Positions 43,229 through 58,275 of a stretch of 64,000 nt of DNA are shown piece by piece. The DNA comes from an uncultured Clostridia bacterium (GTDB lineage: Bacteria; Bacillota; Clostridia; Christensenellales; CAG-314). The stretch lies in the NCBI GenBank assembly GCA_947629985.1, contig CANRFV010000003.1, forward strand, positions 107,082 to 171,081, given 5' to 3'. Within the stretch, counting starts at the first letter, position 1; each line of letters begins with the position of its first letter. The notes under the pieces were generated by a model. That model was not told the DNA's origin. It saw only the letters and a program-made list of their open reading frames with translations, and made no database searches. The translations under genes were made by a program, and so were the position numbers.

Positions 43229-43463
43229 TTGCTTACCTCCTTTCAATAGTGAATGTCGGACCCGTAAAACGAGCCTTATATACAAGCGGCATTGCCGCAA
43301 TTGTATCTGTGTTGCCGTTGTACGACCGTATTCGCCCTGTTGCCCGTGCCCTTTTGGAACGGGCGCAACGCATTTTGCGCCGCGGCGTTTACTTGTGCGC
43401 GCCGACATTTTGTACGGCGCCGTCGTACAACCACTTGTGTATTATTGACTTTTATTATGCGCT

Positions 43464-43700
43464 TTATAGCAATACGCCCACTGCGCCGCACGGAACTTCT
43501 ATTCCGTATTGCGCGGCTATCTCTTGCATTGTGCCGCTTATTGCGTATTTTACACCGCTTTGTACCGCGGCGTCGATGAGAGAATGTATGTATTGCGTTT
43601 CGGCGTCGGCGGCGATAATTATGTGTGCGACGTTGTTATTTTTCAACTCGCGCAAGATCTGCCGTTTGCCTATTACAACTTTTTGCATACTGTCAGCCAT
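43464..43700 (-). CDS. rplGB: L7Ae-family ribosomal protein (YbxF-like)
   Basis: 78 residues with the L7Ae/L30e/Gadd45 RNA-binding fold (HIIIAADAETQYIHSLIDAA, then YAISGTMQEIAAQYGIEVP). YbxF-type proteins bind kink-turn RNA and are encoded between rpoC and rpsL in Firmicutes, as here. Its promoter (43716-43744) is so close that the leader would be only about 9 bases. Confidence 0.85.
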   Translation of the reverse strand: MADSMQKVVIGKRQILRELKNNNVAHIIIAADAETQYIHSLIDAAVQSGVKYAISGTMQEIAAQYGIEVPCGAVGVLL

Positions 43701-43715
43701 AAGACACCAAGATAT

Positions 43716-43744
43716 ATTTTAACAAAAGATATGCAACCCGTCAA
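43716..43744 (-). promoter_or_regulatory. Promoter of the L7Ae-rpsL-rpsG-fusA unit
   Basis: TTGACG (43739-43744), 17 bp, TAAAAT (43716-43721) on the minus strand, just after the rpoC terminator. Confidence 0.75.
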
Positions 43745-43775
43745 GCGATTTTACACGTTAAAACGCGCATACTCA

Positions 43776-43808
43776 CACAAAAACAGACGGCTGTAAACCG
43801 TCTGTTTT
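43776..43808 (-). terminator. Terminator of rpoBC
   Basis: AAAACAGACGG and CCGTCTGTTTT arms, T run on the minus strand, 18 bases after the rpoC stop. Confidence 0.9.
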
Positions 43809-43825
43809 GCCATTGAGTACGTTGT

Positions 43826-47602
<3,777 letters not shown>

Positions 47603-47619
47603 TTACTCTACCTCCATTG

Positions 47620-50600
47620 TTATTCCTTGTCCTTGCCGTCGACGTCGTCGTCCGTTTCATCGTCGTCCGTTGCGTCGTCATCGTCGTACTTGAAGTCGTT
47701 AAGCGCGTCGAGCAGATCGTCAAATCCGTCGTCTTCGCCGCCTTCTTTTACGCCGTCGTCGCTCTCTTCGCCGTCGTCTTCGCTGCCGAACAATCCGCCC
47801 AATGCGTCGTCTTCGTCGTCGCTGTCGTCAAACAGACTGTCGAAACTGAAATCGTCGTCCTGTTCGGTAAAGCCCTTGTGTTCGTCGGCGTGATCCAATG
47901 CGATCTCGTCTTCTTCGGAGAAGTTTTGCATTTCTTGCTTGCGGTCTTCTCTTTCGGCAAGCATAACTTCGTTGTAGTCCGCTTCGTCGTCGGTAGAATC
48001 GCGCACGATAATTTCTTCCTTGTCCGCCGACAGAACTTTTACGTCCAATGCCAGCGATTGCAATTCCTTAATAAGTACCTTGAAACTTTCGGGAATGCCC
48101 GGATCGGGGATATTTTCGCCCTTTACTATCGCTTCGTAAGTCTTTACGCGGCCGACAACGTCGTCGGACTTGACGGTAAGGATCTCTTGCAATACGTTTG
48201 CGGCGCCGTAGGCTTCCAACGCCCACACTTCCATTTCGCCGAAACGCTGTCCGCCGAATTGCGCTTTGCCGCCCAAAGGTTGCTGCGTAACAAGGCTGTA
48301 CGGACCTGTGCTTCTTGCGTGTATCTTGTCGTCTACCAAGTGTACCAATTTGAGATAGTACATATAGCCGACTGTAACTCTGTTTTCAAACGGTTCGCCC
48401 GTACGTCCGTCGTAAAGTTGAACTTTGCCGTCCACTTTGCCCGTTTCGGGGTTGACCATTCCGTTTTGTTCGAATAATTTGCGTATTTCTTCTTCGCTTG
48501 CACCGTCGAATACGGGTGTGGCTATCTTCCAGCCCAACATTTTGGAAATAAGTCCCAAGTGAACTTCCAATACCTGACCGATATTCATACGCGAAGGAAC
48601 GCCCAACGGGTTGAGCACTATTTGCAACGGCGTGCCGTCTTCCATAAAGGGCATATCTTCTTCCGGCAAGATGCGCGAAACGACGCCCTTGTTGCCGTGG
48701 CGACCCGCCATTTTGTCTCCGACGGAGATTTTACGCTTTTGCGCGATGTAAACGCGCACCAACTTGCTTACGCCGGGGTCGAGTTCGTCCTTGTTTTCGC
48801 GAGTGAACACTTTTACGTCCACTACGATACCGCCTTCGCCGTTGGGAACGCGCAATGACGTATCGCGCACTTCGCGCGCTTTTTCGGAGAATATGGCGCG
48901 CAACAGGCGTTCTTCCGGCGTAAGGTCGGTTTCGCCCTTGGGGGTAACTTTACCCACCAAAATATCGCCGGGGTGTACTTCCGCGCCGATACGGATAATA
49001 CCGTCTTCGTCCAGATCTTTAAGCGCGTCTTCGCCGACGTTGGGAATGTCGCGGGTAAATTCTTCCGGTCCCAACTTGGTCTCGCGCGATTCGATCTCGT
49101 GTTCTTCGATGTGGATAGACGTAAACGCGTCTTCCTTTACCAAGCGTTCGCTGAGCAAAACCGCGTCTTCGTAGTTGTAACCTTCCCAGGTCATAAAGCC
49201 GATCATCATATTGCGGCCGAGCGCAAGTTCGCCGCCGTCGGTGCTGGGACCGTCGGCAAGCACTTGTCCCTTGTCCACTCTGTCGCCCGCCTTGACGATT
49301 ATCTTTTGGTTGATACACGTGCCCTGATTGGAACGCACGAATTTTTTGAGCGTGTAGGTTTGCAACGTGCCGTCGTCCGAACGGACGATTATTTTGTTGT
49401 CCGTGGCGTGCAACACCGTTCCCGCCTGTTCGGCAATTACCATTACGCCGCTGTCGTACGCAATGCGCGCTTCGATACCGGTGGCTACAATGGGCGCTTC
49501 CGGACTGATAAGGGGCACTGCCTGACGTTGCATGTTACTGCCCATCAACGCGCGGTTGGTATCGTCGTTTTCCAAGAAGGGAATAAGGCTGGTTGCAACC
49601 GAAATAAGTTGACGGGGCGAAACGTCGATGTAATCCACTCTTTCGCGGGGGAATTCCAATATCTCTTCGCGGCGGCGGCATGTGATACGTTCGCGCACGA
49701 AGTAGCCGTTTTCGTCCAACGGCTCGTTGGCTTGACCGATGATGTACTTGTCCTCTTCGTCCGCGGACAAATACTCTACAGTATCCGTAACCGTCTTGTG
49801 GATCTTGTCCACTCTGCGGTAGGGCGCTTCGATAAAGCCGTATTCGTTAATGCGCGCATAGCCCGCAAGAGATGTGATAAGACCGATATTTTGACCTTCG
49901 GGCGTCTCGATAGGGCACATTCTGCCGTAGTGAGTGTAGTGAACGTCGCGGACTTCGAAGGTTGCGCGATCGCGGTTAAGTCCGCCGGGACCCAACGCCG
50001 AAAGTTTACGCTTGTGCGTAAGTTCCGCAATGGGGTTGGATTGATCCATAAATTGCGACAACTGCGAAGAACCGAAAAATTCCTTGATGGCAGAAGATAC
50101 GGGACGAACGTTGATCAACGTCTGCGGGGTGGCTTTGCCCGGCTCCTGTATTGCCATTCTTTCGCGAATGACGCGTTCGAGACGGGAAATACCGATACGG
50201 AATTGGTTTTGAAGCAATTCGCCTATCGAGCGCACGCGACGATTGCCCAAGTGGTCGATGTCGTCGGCGGAGCCGATGCCGTACTTCATACACAGGTTGT
50301 AGTTTACCGTTGCAATGATGTCCGCGCGGGTAATGTGCTTGGAAATAAGTTCGTCCTTGCGCGACTTGATGAGCGCAGCCGTGTCTTCGACGGACAGTTG
50401 CTGAGACAAAATTTCGTCGAGCGTCTGCACGTCTACCGCTTCGTATATGCCGCACGCTTTGAAGTCCAATGCGGCAAAACGTTTGTCCACCGTCATTGCG
50501 TACATAGCCGCGTTTACGGTGCGGTTGCCTATTACCTTTACGCAGGGACATTCGTGCGCAAACACAATTACGTCGGCAATGTTGGATTTGTAAATGTTAA

Positions 50601-52041
50601 AGCCGTTTTCAAAGGCTATTTGCGCCGCTTCGGTTACCAAAACGTCGCCCTTGCGCTCTTCGTAAGTGGACTTGGGCAAGTCGGTAAGCACGCGGCCGCT
50701 GAGATCGATCTTTTCGCCGTAGACGTTAAGTACGCCTGCGGGCGACAGTACGATATTGCCCAGACATTCGCCGAGTTTCTTTTCGTAATCGTGTACGCTT
50801 TCCGCGCTGTCGGCGGCAAAAATTTGCTTGTACGTCTGCTCGGACGTGTAAATTTCGTTGATACCGCTGTGCTGAATGTCGTAAGCGTCGGACGAAGTAA
50901 GCACCGTGCCCGCCGCAATCGTACGGTTGAAGGGTATGGTAACCGCCTGATCCAAATACGCGCCTTCCGCCGCGTCGTAAAACTTTTTGGTGTCGGCAAC
51001 TTTGACGTCTACGGTTACGCCCTTGTCGTTAAGGATCTTTATGCTGCTTACAACGCCGCTTTGCGCAATAAGTTGCGCCTGTTCGCGCGTTAAGCAGGTG
51101 TATTTGGCAAAAGTGAGCAACTTTACGTCTACGGGTTTGCCCAGAGTAAGTTTGCGTATACGCGACGCCAACGACAACTTTTTGTTGAATTTGTAACGTC
51201 CCACGCGTGCAAGGTCGTAACGATGAGCGTCAAAAAGCAGATCGTTCAACGTCTTTTGCACCGATTCGTCCGTGGGGATCTCGCCCGGACGCAGACGGCG
51301 GTAGATTTCCACCAACGACTCCTGGTCGGTTGCGGTGTCGTCCTTGTTGAAGGTAAGCGCCAACACGGGGTCGTACTCGAACAGCGACGCGATAAAGTTA
51401 CCGCTGCGGTTGTCCTTGTTGAGCGCGTCGTGCAAAATTCCGCGCAAAAGCACCGTAATGGGCAACTTTCTGTTGCGGTCGATGTGTACGTACAGCACGT
51501 TGTTGTTGGAATCGTGGTCGATTTCCAACCAGGCGCCGCGGCTGGGCATTGCCGTCGTGTTGTAGATGGGCTTGCCGTTCTTGTCCATTTGCACGTCGCA
51601 GTAAACGCCGGGAGAACGCACCAATTGAGATACGATTACGCGCTCCGCACCGTTGATGATAAAACTGCCGGTGTTGGTCATTAGCGGAAAATCGCCCATA
51701 AATACTTCCTGATCGATAAATTCGCCCGTGCCCTTGTTGATGAGCCGCACGTTAAGACGCAACGGCGCGGCGTATGTGGCGTCGCGCAGACGGCACTCGT
51801 CCTCCGTATACTTGGGAGTGGGATCGATGCGGTGATCCAAAAATTCCAATCTGAAATGTCCCGCAAAGTCTTCGATAGGCGAAAAATCTTCAAACACCTC
51901 GCGAATACCTTGGTCGATGAACATTTTGTAACTGGATTTTTGCACCTCGATCAGGTTGGGTAACGGCAGTACCTCTTTCGTCTTGGAAAAGGACTTACGT
52001 TCATGGTTTCCGTACTTTTCAATCTTGATGTCTTGTGCCAT
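47620..52041 (-). CDS. rpoB: RNA polymerase beta subunit with acidic tail
   Basis: 1473 residues. Core features: the rifampicin-binding segment [20 protein letters not shown] with the usual Ser/His/Arg context ([12 protein letters not shown]), and the C-terminal [20 protein letters not shown] clamp motif. After the usual end (SLALDVKVL) come about 130 residues extremely rich in Asp and Glu. This tail recalls the acidic tail of the delta subunit of Firmicutes and appears in various forms in some clostridial beta subunits. SD GAGGAG, promoter at 52277-52305. Confidence 0.98.
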   Translation of the reverse strand: MAQDIKIEKYGNHERKSFSKTKEVLPLPNLIEVQKSSYKMFIDQGIREVFEDFSPIEDFAGHFRLEFLDHRIDPTPKYTEDECRLRDATYAAPLRLNVRLINKGTGEFIDQEVFMGDFPLMTNTGSFIINGAERVIVSQLVRSPGVYCDVQMDKNGKPIYNTTAMPSRGAWLEIDHDSNNNVLYVHIDRNRKLPITVLLRGILHDALNKDNRSGNFIASLFEYDPVLALTFNKDDTATDQESLVEIYRRLRPGEIPTDESVQKTLNDLLFDAHRYDLARVGRYKFNKKLSLASRIRKLTLGKPVDVKLLTFAKYTCLTREQAQLIAQSGVVSSIKILNDKGVTVDVKVADTKKFYDAAEGAYLDQAVTIPFNRTIAAGTVLTSSDAYDIQHSGINEIYTSEQTYKQIFAADSAESVHDYEKKLGECLGNIVLSPAGVLNVYGEKIDLSGRVLTDLPKSTYEERKGDVLVTEAAQIAFENGFNIYKSNIADVIVFAHECPCVKVIGNRTVNAAMYAMTVDKRFAALDFKACGIYEAVDVQTLDEILSQQLSVEDTAALIKSRKDELISKHITRADIIATVNYNLCMKYGIGSADDIDHLGNRRVRSIGELLQNQFRIGISRLERVIRERMAIQEPGKATPQTLINVRPVSSAIKEFFGSSQLSQFMDQSNPIAELTHKRKLSALGPGGLNRDRATFEVRDVHYTHYGRMCPIETPEGQNIGLITSLAGYARINEYGFIEAPYRRVDKIHKTVTDTVEYLSADEEDKYIIGQANEPLDENGYFVRERITCRRREEILEFPRERVDYIDVSPRQLISVATSLIPFLENDDTNRALMGSNMQRQAVPLISPEAPIVATGIEARIAYDSGVMVIAEQAGTVLHATDNKIIVRSDDGTLQTYTLKKFVRSNQGTCINQKIIVKAGDRVDKGQVLADGPSTDGGELALGRNMMIGFMTWEGYNYEDAVLLSERLVKEDAFTSIHIEEHEIESRETKLGPEEFTRDIPNVGEDALKDLDEDGIIRIGAEVHPGDILVGKVTPKGETDLTPEERLLRAIFSEKAREVRDTSLRVPNGEGGIVVDVKVFTRENKDELDPGVSKLVRVYIAQKRKISVGDKMAGRHGNKGVVSRILPEEDMPFMEDGTPLQIVLNPLGVPSRMNIGQVLEVHLGLISKMLGWKIATPVFDGASEEEIRKLFEQNGMVNPETGKVDGKVQLYDGRTGEPFENRVTVGYMYYLKLVHLVDDKIHARSTGPYSLVTQQPLGGKAQFGGQRFGEMEVWALEAYGAANVLQEILTVKSDDVVGRVKTYEAIVKGENIPDPGIPESFKVLIKELQSLALDVKVLSADKEEIIVRDSTDDEADYNEVMLAEREDRKQEMQNFSEEDEIALDHADEHKGFTEQDDDFSFDSLFDDSDDEDDALGGLFGSEDDGEESDDGVKEGGEDDGFDDLLDALNDFKYDDDDATDDDETDDDVDGKDKE

Positions 52042-52276
52042 TTACAAAACTCCTCAATAAAATTTTCAAAAAATTTGTCAAAAAATGTTGCAAAGTCGCC
52101 GCCGATATGGTATTGTGAAATACACAGAGCGTTGCAAACGTTTTGCACGTCCGCGCCCGACATATTGGGCAACTTGTTGCGAAAACGGGTCTTTTGCGGC
52201 AAAAACGTTATATTTTTGTGCAAAATTTACGTAAAAAAGCGCAAAATCCCCCATTAGTGCGTATATACACCGATAT

Positions 52277-52305
52277 ATAGTAACACGAAATTTTGCAATA
52301 GTCAA
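52277..52305 (-). promoter_or_regulatory. rpoB promoter
   Basis: TTGACT (52300-52305), 17 bp, TACTAT (52277-52282) on the minus strand. A leader of about 230 bases precedes the rpoB ATG; no known leader motif is seen in it. Confidence 0.75.
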
Positions 52306-52708
52306 AATTATGTCGCCCATAGTATCAAAAAATAAATAAGAAAATATTTTTTCATTATTGACGCGTTGTATGCGTCATTTTTTATGCGCGCCGCACTTGC
52401 TTTGCGCCACGCTGGCGCGGGCGACTTGACGGCGCCGGAACAACGCGGCGACAACGCACGCCACTGCCCCACTAACGAACATAACAGACCGCCTGCTATC
52501 GACTTGCGAGCATAACAGGTTGGCAAACTATTGTTTTGCGCACACAACTGTCCTGCGTAATATTGGCTTGCGCACGGCAGACTTGCGCTATTGTCTGTAA
52601 ATGTATGATACTGTTTACAAAAGCAGACGCACGCTGCCCCACTTACGAACATAACAGTCTACATACTACCTACTTGCCGTACTTGCGCGAGCGGGGTCGA
52701 ATTTACGC
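52306..52708. other. Intergenic stretch with a repeated 30-bp block
   Basis: No gene is seen. The block CTGCCCCACTAACGAACATA recurs (about 52465 and 52636) with slight change. The remainder is composed of GCGCAC-like words. Confidence 0.5.
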
Positions 52709-52744
52709 AAAAAAACGGCGCGGCGGTAAAAACCGCTGCGCCGT
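52709..52744 (-). terminator. Terminator of the rubrerythrin gene
   Basis: ACGGCGCAGCGG and CCGCCGCGCCGT arms with T7 on the minus strand. Confidence 0.9.
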
Positions 52745-52851
52745 AAAATATTTGCCGTCAAGCGACAGTTATTGGGGATTCCGTCGGCATACGCAATTGC
52801 GATAAACAACGTTAAACTATCGTATTGCGATGCATATCTGCCAAAAACCCG

Positions 52852-53394
52852 TTATTTTTTGAAATATCTGTTATACAAACCTTCAAACGCTTTGCCGTGG
52901 CGGGCTTCGTCGCGAGCCATTTCGTGAACGGTGTCGTGAATGGCGTCGAGACCGAGTTCTTTGGCGCGTTTAGCCAACTTGGTTTTGCCCAAAGTTGCGC
53001 CGTTTTCGGCTTCTATACGCATTTGCAGGTTTTTCGCCGTGCTGTCGGTTACCACTTCGCCCAACAGTTCGGCAAATTTGGCTGCGTGTTCCGCTTCTTC
53101 CAAGGCGGCTTTTTCCCAATACAAACCAACTTCGGGATAACCTTCGCGGAAAGCCACGCGCGACATTGCAAGATACATTCCCACTTCGCTGCACTCGCCG
53201 TTGAAGTTCATTCTGAGATCGTCGATGACGTCCTGAGGAGCGCCTTGCGCCACTCCCACAACGTGTTCCGCCGCCCAAGTAAGTCCGTCGGACTGAGCGA
53301 CAAATTTGGATTGGGGCGCTTTACATTGCGGACATTGTGCGGGAGGTTCGTCCCCTTCGTAAACATATCCGCATACCGAACAAACAAATTTCAT
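52852..53394 (-). CDS. Reverse rubrerythrin (NADH peroxidase)
   Basis: 180 residues. An N-terminal rubredoxin domain ([10 protein letters not shown] and CPQC) is followed by a four-helix di-iron domain with ligand motifs EEAEHAAKF and [11 protein letters not shown]. Rubredoxin-first order is typical of clostridial reverse rubrerythrins, which reduce hydrogen peroxide and oxygen. SD AAGGAG. A small rubredoxin gene lies 80 bases upstream and may donate electrons. Confidence 0.95.
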   Translation of the reverse strand: MKFVCSVCGYVYEGDEPPAQCPQCKAPQSKFVAQSDGLTWAAEHVVGVAQGAPQDVIDDLRMNFNGECSEVGMYLAMSRVAFREGYPEVGLYWEKAALEEAEHAAKFAELLGEVVTDSTAKNLQMRIEAENGATLGKTKLAKRAKELGLDAIHDTVHEMARDEARHGKAFEGLYNRYFKK

Positions 53395-53476
53395 AGCAAA
53401 TTACTCCTTATATGTAATATTAGCGGCGTTTAACGCACGCCTGCGCTACACCGAAAACGCCGTTTTCGGCATTTGA

Positions 53477-53590
53477 TTACTCGTCTGTTTCTTCAAACAT
53501 TTCGGAGCCTACTCCGCAAAGGGGGCAAACTTCGGGCGGTTCATCGCCTTCGTGAACGTATCCGCACACCGTGCAAACCCATTTTTTCAT
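53477..53590 (-). CDS. Minimal rubredoxin-like protein
   Basis: 37 residues: CTVCGYVHEGDEPP and CPLCG form a complete Cys4 iron site, followed by an acidic end. It is shorter than a usual rubredoxin (about 53) and nearly the same as the first domain of the neighbouring rubrerythrin ([11 protein letters not shown]), so it may be a derived copy of it. SD AAGGAG at the right distance. Confidence 0.8.
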   Translation of the reverse strand: MKKWVCTVCGYVHEGDEPPEVCPLCGVGSEMFEETDE

Positions 53591-53879
53591 AGCAAAATCT
53601 CCTTACCTTATATTTTACGATTGCGACATTTGCCGCAAATAACGTACAAAATTATTTGGCGCGCGTTACGTCGCACAAAGGGTGCAAAGCCGCCGCTTTT
53701 TACGCGGTTGCCGCCCCGAAAGACGTAAATTTTGCGCGCTTATATGATAACATTTATCGCGTGATTTGTAAACACAATTATCCGAAATTATTGCACGTAT
53801 CGCGCGGATTTTTTGCCCGTTTTGACATAATATTGCAATTTGCGACGTTTAATATATCAAACCGAAATCGGAGAATTAC
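53591..53879. other. Intergenic stretch upstream of spoIIID
   Basis: About 290 bases with the divergent control regions of spoIIID and rubredoxin. No strong sigma-A promoter could be placed for spoIIID; a sporulation sigma factor promoter would be expected. Confidence 0.45.
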
Positions 53880-54143
53880 GTGAAAGATTACATTGTTCGC
53901 CGCGTAACGGATATAGCCGAGTACCTTGTGGCAACGCGCTGCACTGTACGCGAAGCGGCAACGGCATACTGCGTAAGCAAATCCACCGCGCACAAAGACC
54001 TTAACGAAAGGCTTGCCGAAATAAATCCCGCGCTGTATCGCCAGACAAAACAGATACTTAACGGCAATTGGAACGAGCGTTACATTCGCGGCGGCAACGC
54101 CACCAAAAACAAGTATCTGATTGCGGCAAAAAAACGATATTGA
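53880..54143 (+). CDS. spoIIID: Sporulation transcription factor SpoIIID
   Basis: 87 residues. Helix-turn-helix at residues 20-45 (TVREAATAYCVSKSTAHKDL) and the basic ending NKYLIAAKKRY. SpoIIID regulates mother-cell genes during sporulation. The start is GTG with CGGAG. With yabP and yabQ it shows that the organism is a spore former. Confidence 0.95.
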   Translation: MKDYIVRRVTDIAEYLVATRCTVREAATAYCVSKSTAHKDLNERLAEINPALYRQTKQILNGNWNERYIRGGNATKNKYLIAAKKRY

Positions 54144-54309
54144 CACGCGCAACCGCCGTTGTGCCGCTTTCCGCCCCAATATAAAACGCCGCAGACGCGC
54201 GCGGTCGCTTGGCTGTCGATTGAGCCGTGCGCACAGAAAAATCAAAAAAACGCCGCCGACGCACGCGGAATATTGTCCGCAATTGCCGCCGACGGCGAAA
54301 TTACTTGTA

Positions 54310-55314
54310 TTACCACTTGTTTTCGGCGTGTTCGCAAAACGCCACAAAGGGCGGGATTTTTACCGTGGTGCCATCGTCAAGCACCACTTTGCCGCGCCAT
54401 TTGCCGAATACCTGATGGCATTTGTTATTTACCCACAAAAATTTAGTCTTGGTAAAATTGTCGTAGATGGGTTCCGCTTCGAACACGAACTTTTTGTTTT
54501 TGTCGGAGTAGCGCACCTTGTTGCCGTTGTCGGTTTGTTTTATTTCGCCCAATTTGTAGGCGACGTTGTCGTAAAAGAACACGTTTTCGGTGTCGTCCGA
54601 GTTGCCGAAGCCCCAGCCGATATTAAAACCGAACGGTTTGCCGTCTACGGTAGTGCCGCCGTTGCCCCACACCCATTCGTGCCTGTAGGGCCAAACGCCC
54701 CTGCCCCAATCGAACAGAGCAAAGCCGTTTTTTATTTCGTAACACACGTCCTCGATGCGGCAACAACCGTTTACCACAAAGCAGTTTTCCTTGTAGTTGA
54801 GATACCAGCAGCGCTTTTCTTCGAAGGGCACCGCCATTACCATCTTGTCCTTGTGTTTGCTTACGTTGGTAAGCAGCAAATTTATTTCCGCCTTTATGCC
54901 CGTGCGGTCGGTTGCGGTAAACGACAGCCGTCTGAACTTGTCGGTAACTTCGAACTGCACAAACAAATCGCGCGAAAAATACCGCAACACGTTGGGCACT
55001 TCGGGATTGACGGGCATTTTGTTGACAAAACTTTTTTTGGCGGGGGCAATTTTGCTTACCTGTCGGCGCATACCCGTTTGCAAATCGATGATGGTTGCCG
55101 CCGCCTGCATTGCGTAAGAAACGTGCCCCAACGTCAATTGCAAAACGTATCTGTCGTCGAAATGTATTTGGTAAAAATCCCATTCTTTAAGACGCATATA
55201 CGGAAATTTGACGCCGTGCTTGTCGTATGTAAAATTCATATGTGCGGCGGTGCCTTGACATTGCAAGTTGCCCTGCTCGTCCAGCAAACGCCGCGTATCC
55301 TTGATGTCCGTCAT
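54310..55314 (-). CDS. DUF2804 family protein
   Basis: 334 residues of the DUF2804 beta-rich family, which is distantly lipocalin-like. Conserved stretches are the DLQTG segment, the NYKENCFVVNGCC segment and GFNIGWGFGNSDDTENVFF. No enzymatic motif is clear. Its ATG overlaps the stop of the Bax inhibitor-1 gene (ATGA), so it is translated with it. Confidence 0.85.
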   Translation of the reverse strand: MTDIKDTRRLLDEQGNLQCQGTAAHMNFTYDKHGVKFPYMRLKEWDFYQIHFDDRYVLQLTLGHVSYAMQAAATIIDLQTGMRRQVSKIAPAKKSFVNKMPVNPEVPNVLRYFSRDLFVQFEVTDKFRRLSFTATDRTGIKAEINLLLTNVSKHKDKMVMAVPFEEKRCWYLNYKENCFVVNGCCRIEDVCYEIKNGFALFDWGRGVWPYRHEWVWGNGGTTVDGKPFGFNIGWGFGNSDDTENVFFYDNVAYKLGEIKQTDNGNKVRYSDKNKKFVFEAEPIYDNFTKTKFLWVNNKCHQVFGKWRGKVVLDDGTTVKIPPFVAFCEHAENKW

Positions 55315-56090
55315 GATCTGTTTCTACCGAAAAGCGCAAATACGCGCACAAGCAATTCGAGAATTTCGAAATATAAGTATATAAGCGTTACCGTAAGAGA
55401 AAAGGCAACCGCCCATTCGTATTTTTTGTCGGCGCCATATTGCACAATGACGTCTACGCTGTGCAGATCCATAAGTATCATTACCGCAGCCCACACCACA
55501 AAAACGACGGATACGCCCAATTGCCAACCGAAATACGCCATATCTCCCACAATTCTCAGCAAATACAGCGGAAGCATGATCATTTGCAGCACAAACACGC
55601 TCATCAGCACAATCAAAAAGCCGCGCAAAAAGCCGCTTTTTACGCGCACTTGCAACACTCTGTTAAGCACAATGCACAAAACAAACACTATTGCCGTGCC
55701 CAAAATTGCCGCCAACGCAACGCCGGGGACGATCAATTCGAACAAAAATGACACAAAGCCCAACAGCGCGCCTTCGATTGCGACGTAAAACCAGCCCAGC
55801 ACCTTGGCTGTGGACGGAACAAACGTTATTACCATCGATATGACGAGCATGGGAATAAACGAGCAAGACAAGCCAACAAGCACAACCGCCAACAGGTTGG
55901 ATTGGACGTTGCCCGCCAAAGTTTGAACAAGCAGAACGTACACGCCCACAGCCGCCAATATGGCAACCAACGCAAACAAAAACGTTTTGAGATAGACGCC
56001 TTTGTAAGTGGAGGGCGACGTCTCTACGGCAAGTTCGCCGCGTTCCGCTTTGGAAACATAGCGTCGTACAGACGGATTACTCATTCTCAT
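55311..56090 (-). CDS. Bax inhibitor-1/YccA family membrane protein
   Basis: 259 residues with seven hydrophobic helices after a cytoplasmic N-terminus (about 1-35), ending with a DLHSVD and FEILELLVRVF pattern of the Bax inhibitor-1 family. The bacterial forms include a calcium leak channel and FtsH-interacting proteins. The SD is GGAGAG. Upstream partner of DUF2804. Confidence 0.88.
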   Translation of the reverse strand: MRMSNPSVRRYVSKAERGELAVETSPSTYKGVYLKTFLFALVAILAAVGVYVLLVQTLAGNVQSNLLAVVLVGLSCSFIPMLVISMVITFVPSTAKVLGWFYVAIEGALLGFVSFLFELIVPGVALAAILGTAIVFVLCIVLNRVLQVRVKSGFLRGFLIVLMSVFVLQMIMLPLYLLRIVGDMAYFGWQLGVSVVFVVWAAVMILMDLHSVDVIVQYGADKKYEWAVAFSLTVTLIYLYFEILELLVRVFALFGRNRS

Positions 56091-56133
56091 AATACAACTC
56101 TCCTTTTTGTAAAGCGCAAACGCTTACGTATAC

Positions 56134-56162
56134 AGTATAGCACAAACGCGACGTTAATGCAA
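56134..56162 (-). promoter_or_regulatory. Promoter of the Bax inhibitor-1/DUF2804 unit
   Basis: TTGCAT (56157-56162), 17 bp, TATACT (56134-56139) on the minus strand. Confidence 0.7.
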
Positions 56163-56227
56163 TGCCAATTTGCACCTTGCGCCATTATTATTGTAGGCAA
56201 TATAATATTTTTTAACCGACGCTTTGC

Positions 56228-56256
56228 TTGACAAATCGGCGTTTACAACTTAGAAT
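56228..56256 (+). promoter_or_regulatory. Promoter of glyS
   Basis: Perfect TTGACA (56228-56233), 17 bp, TAGAAT (56251-56256). The short leader excludes a T-box. Confidence 0.85.
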
Positions 56257-56332
56257 GAATAACGTTGACAACGGTTTGCCGCGGGCGGACACTGTACCGC
56301 ACAATGCAGGCGGCAACGCAAGGAGAAAAACA

Positions 56333-57721
56333 ATGGCACAACTTACTATGGACAAATTGGTCAATCTGTGCAAGGGACGCGGTTTTGTTTACGCAGGCAG
56401 CGAAATTTACGGCGGTCTTGCCAACTCGTGGGATTACGGTCCGCTGGGCGCAGAGATGAAAAACAACATAAAACAGGTGTGGTATCGCAAGTTTGTAAAG
56501 GAAAATCCGCTGAACGTCGGCTTGGACAGCGCAATACTTATGAACCCAAAAACCTGGCAGGCAAGCGGACACATCGGCGGTTTCAGCGATCCGCTTGTAG
56601 ACTGCAAAAGTTGCAAAACGCGTTACCGCGCAGACAATCTGATAGAAGAATATCAGGCAAAACACGGCGCGGACGTCGCCGTTGCCGCAATGAGCAACGA
56701 ACAGATGTCCGAATACATTACGCAACATCAAATACATTGCCCCGTGTGCGGAAATTGCGACTTTACGCCTATACGCAAGTTCAATCTTATGTTCAAAACT
56801 TTCATCGGCGTAACCGAGGACACTACTTCCACGGTATATCTACGCCCCGAAACGGCGCAGGGCATTTTTGTAAACTTCAAAAACGTCTGCCGTACCACTC
56901 GCCGCAAGATACCCTTCGGAATCGGGCAGATAGGCAAGTCTTTCCGCAACGAAATTACCCCCGGCAACTTTATTTTCCGCACGCGCGAATTTGAACAGAT
57001 GGAGTTGGAATTTTTCTGCAAACCCGGCACCGATCTGGAATGGTTTGACTATTGGAAAAACTTTTGCAAGCAGTGGCTGTTGGACTTGGGCATAAAACCC
57101 GAAAATTTGCGCTTGCGCGACCACGACAAGGACGAATTGTGCTTTTACAGCAAAGCCACTACCGACTTCGAAATAAAATTCCCCTTTGGTTGGGGCGAAC
57201 TGTGGGGCATTGCCGACCGCACGGACTACGACTTGGGACGTCATCAGGAAGTAAGCGGCGAAAGTCTGGAATACACCGACCCCGTAACCGGCGAAAAATA
57301 TCTGCCCTACGTAATAGAGCCGAGTTTGGGCGCGGACAGGGCTTTTTTGGCGTTTTTGTCCAACGCGTACGACGAAGAAGAAGTAGGCGAAGGCGACACG
57401 CGCGTGGTATTGCACCTGCACCCCGAAATCGCTCCCTTTAAGGCGTGCGTATTGCCGCTAAGCAAAAAACTGTCCGACAAGGCAACGGAAATTTACGAAG
57501 ATCTGCTAAGCGAATTTACCTGCGATTACGACGAAGCGGGCAGTATAGGCAAACGCTACCGCCGTCAGGACGAAATAGGCACGCCGTTTTGCGTAACCGT
57601 GGACTTCGACACCGAAAACGACGGCTGCGTAACCGTGCGCGACCGCGACAGCATGCAACAGGAACGCATACCGCTTGCCGAACTTAAACAATATCTGAGA
57701 AAGAAAATTTACATTTATTGA
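56333..57721 (+). CDS. glyS: Glycyl-tRNA synthetase, homodimeric type
   Basis: 462 residues, the eukaryotic-like alpha2 form. Class II motifs: [45 protein letters not shown], and the motif 3 region [12 protein letters not shown]. It has the zinc-binding insert (CKSCKTRY and CPVCGNC). C-terminal anticodon-binding domain ends with an [14 protein letters not shown] start. ATG 56333 has AAGGAG; the in-frame stretch upstream lies within the promoter. Confidence 0.97.
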   Translation: MAQLTMDKLVNLCKGRGFVYAGSEIYGGLANSWDYGPLGAEMKNNIKQVWYRKFVKENPLNVGLDSAILMNPKTWQASGHIGGFSDPLVDCKSCKTRYRADNLIEEYQAKHGADVAVAAMSNEQMSEYITQHQIHCPVCGNCDFTPIRKFNLMFKTFIGVTEDTTSTVYLRPETAQGIFVNFKNVCRTTRRKIPFGIGQIGKSFRNEITPGNFIFRTREFEQMELEFFCKPGTDLEWFDYWKNFCKQWLLDLGIKPENLRLRDHDKDELCFYSKATTDFEIKFPFGWGELWGIADRTDYDLGRHQEVSGESLEYTDPVTGEKYLPYVIEPSLGADRAFLAFLSNAYDEEEVGEGDTRVVLHLHPEIAPFKACVLPLSKKLSDKATEIYEDLLSEFTCDYDEAGSIGKRYRRQDEIGTPFCVTVDFDTENDGCVTVRDRDSMQQERIPLAELKQYLRKKIYIY

Positions 57722-58275
57722 TATTATTAAAAACGGTTGCGGTTGAAGCAAATCGGTGCGCAACGCATACGAAAGCGGCGTCGAGTATGTAAAATTACAC
57801 TGCAATGCATATTGACGTTAAATGCCTACGCAAATAAAAAAAAACGCGACCGCATATGCAACGACGGCGCATAAAAAACAACAATATATAAAATAAAACA
57901 ACGGCTCGGCGGCAAAAATTGCCGCCGAGCCGTATTTTTGGCAACCGATCGAATATTCACGCGCACATATAACTCCGTTTGCGCCGCCAAACGATGTGGC
58001 GCTCGCACCAAACAGCCGACTACGCGCAAAAATTGCGCCGTTTGAATTTAATTATATACGCAAATCGGATATTGTCAATACTTTGCCCGCGTGCCGCAAC
58101 GCGCACGTCATTGCTATACAAACAAAATTATTTTTTCATTATACGCAACCGAGCGCAACCGAGCATTGCAAATTGCAACGATTTTTAGTATAATTATATT
58201 TGATGCAACGCGCGCAGCCAAGTCCGCTTGTAAGTGCGCCACGTTGCGGCAAAAACAAACCGTCGGAGAAAATAA
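57722..58275. other. Intergenic stretch between glyS and tex
   Basis: 554 bases with only the terminator at 57901-57939; no gene is seen. Confidence 0.5.
57901..57939 (+). terminator. Terminator of glyS
   Basis: ACGGCTCGGCGGCAA and TTGCCGCCGAGCCGT arms (15 bp, perfect) followed by ATTTTTG. Confidence 0.9.

Noticed and set aside
48973..51093. Long plus-strand frame opposite rpoB
   Set aside because: Shadow of rpoB codon use; no family resemblance.
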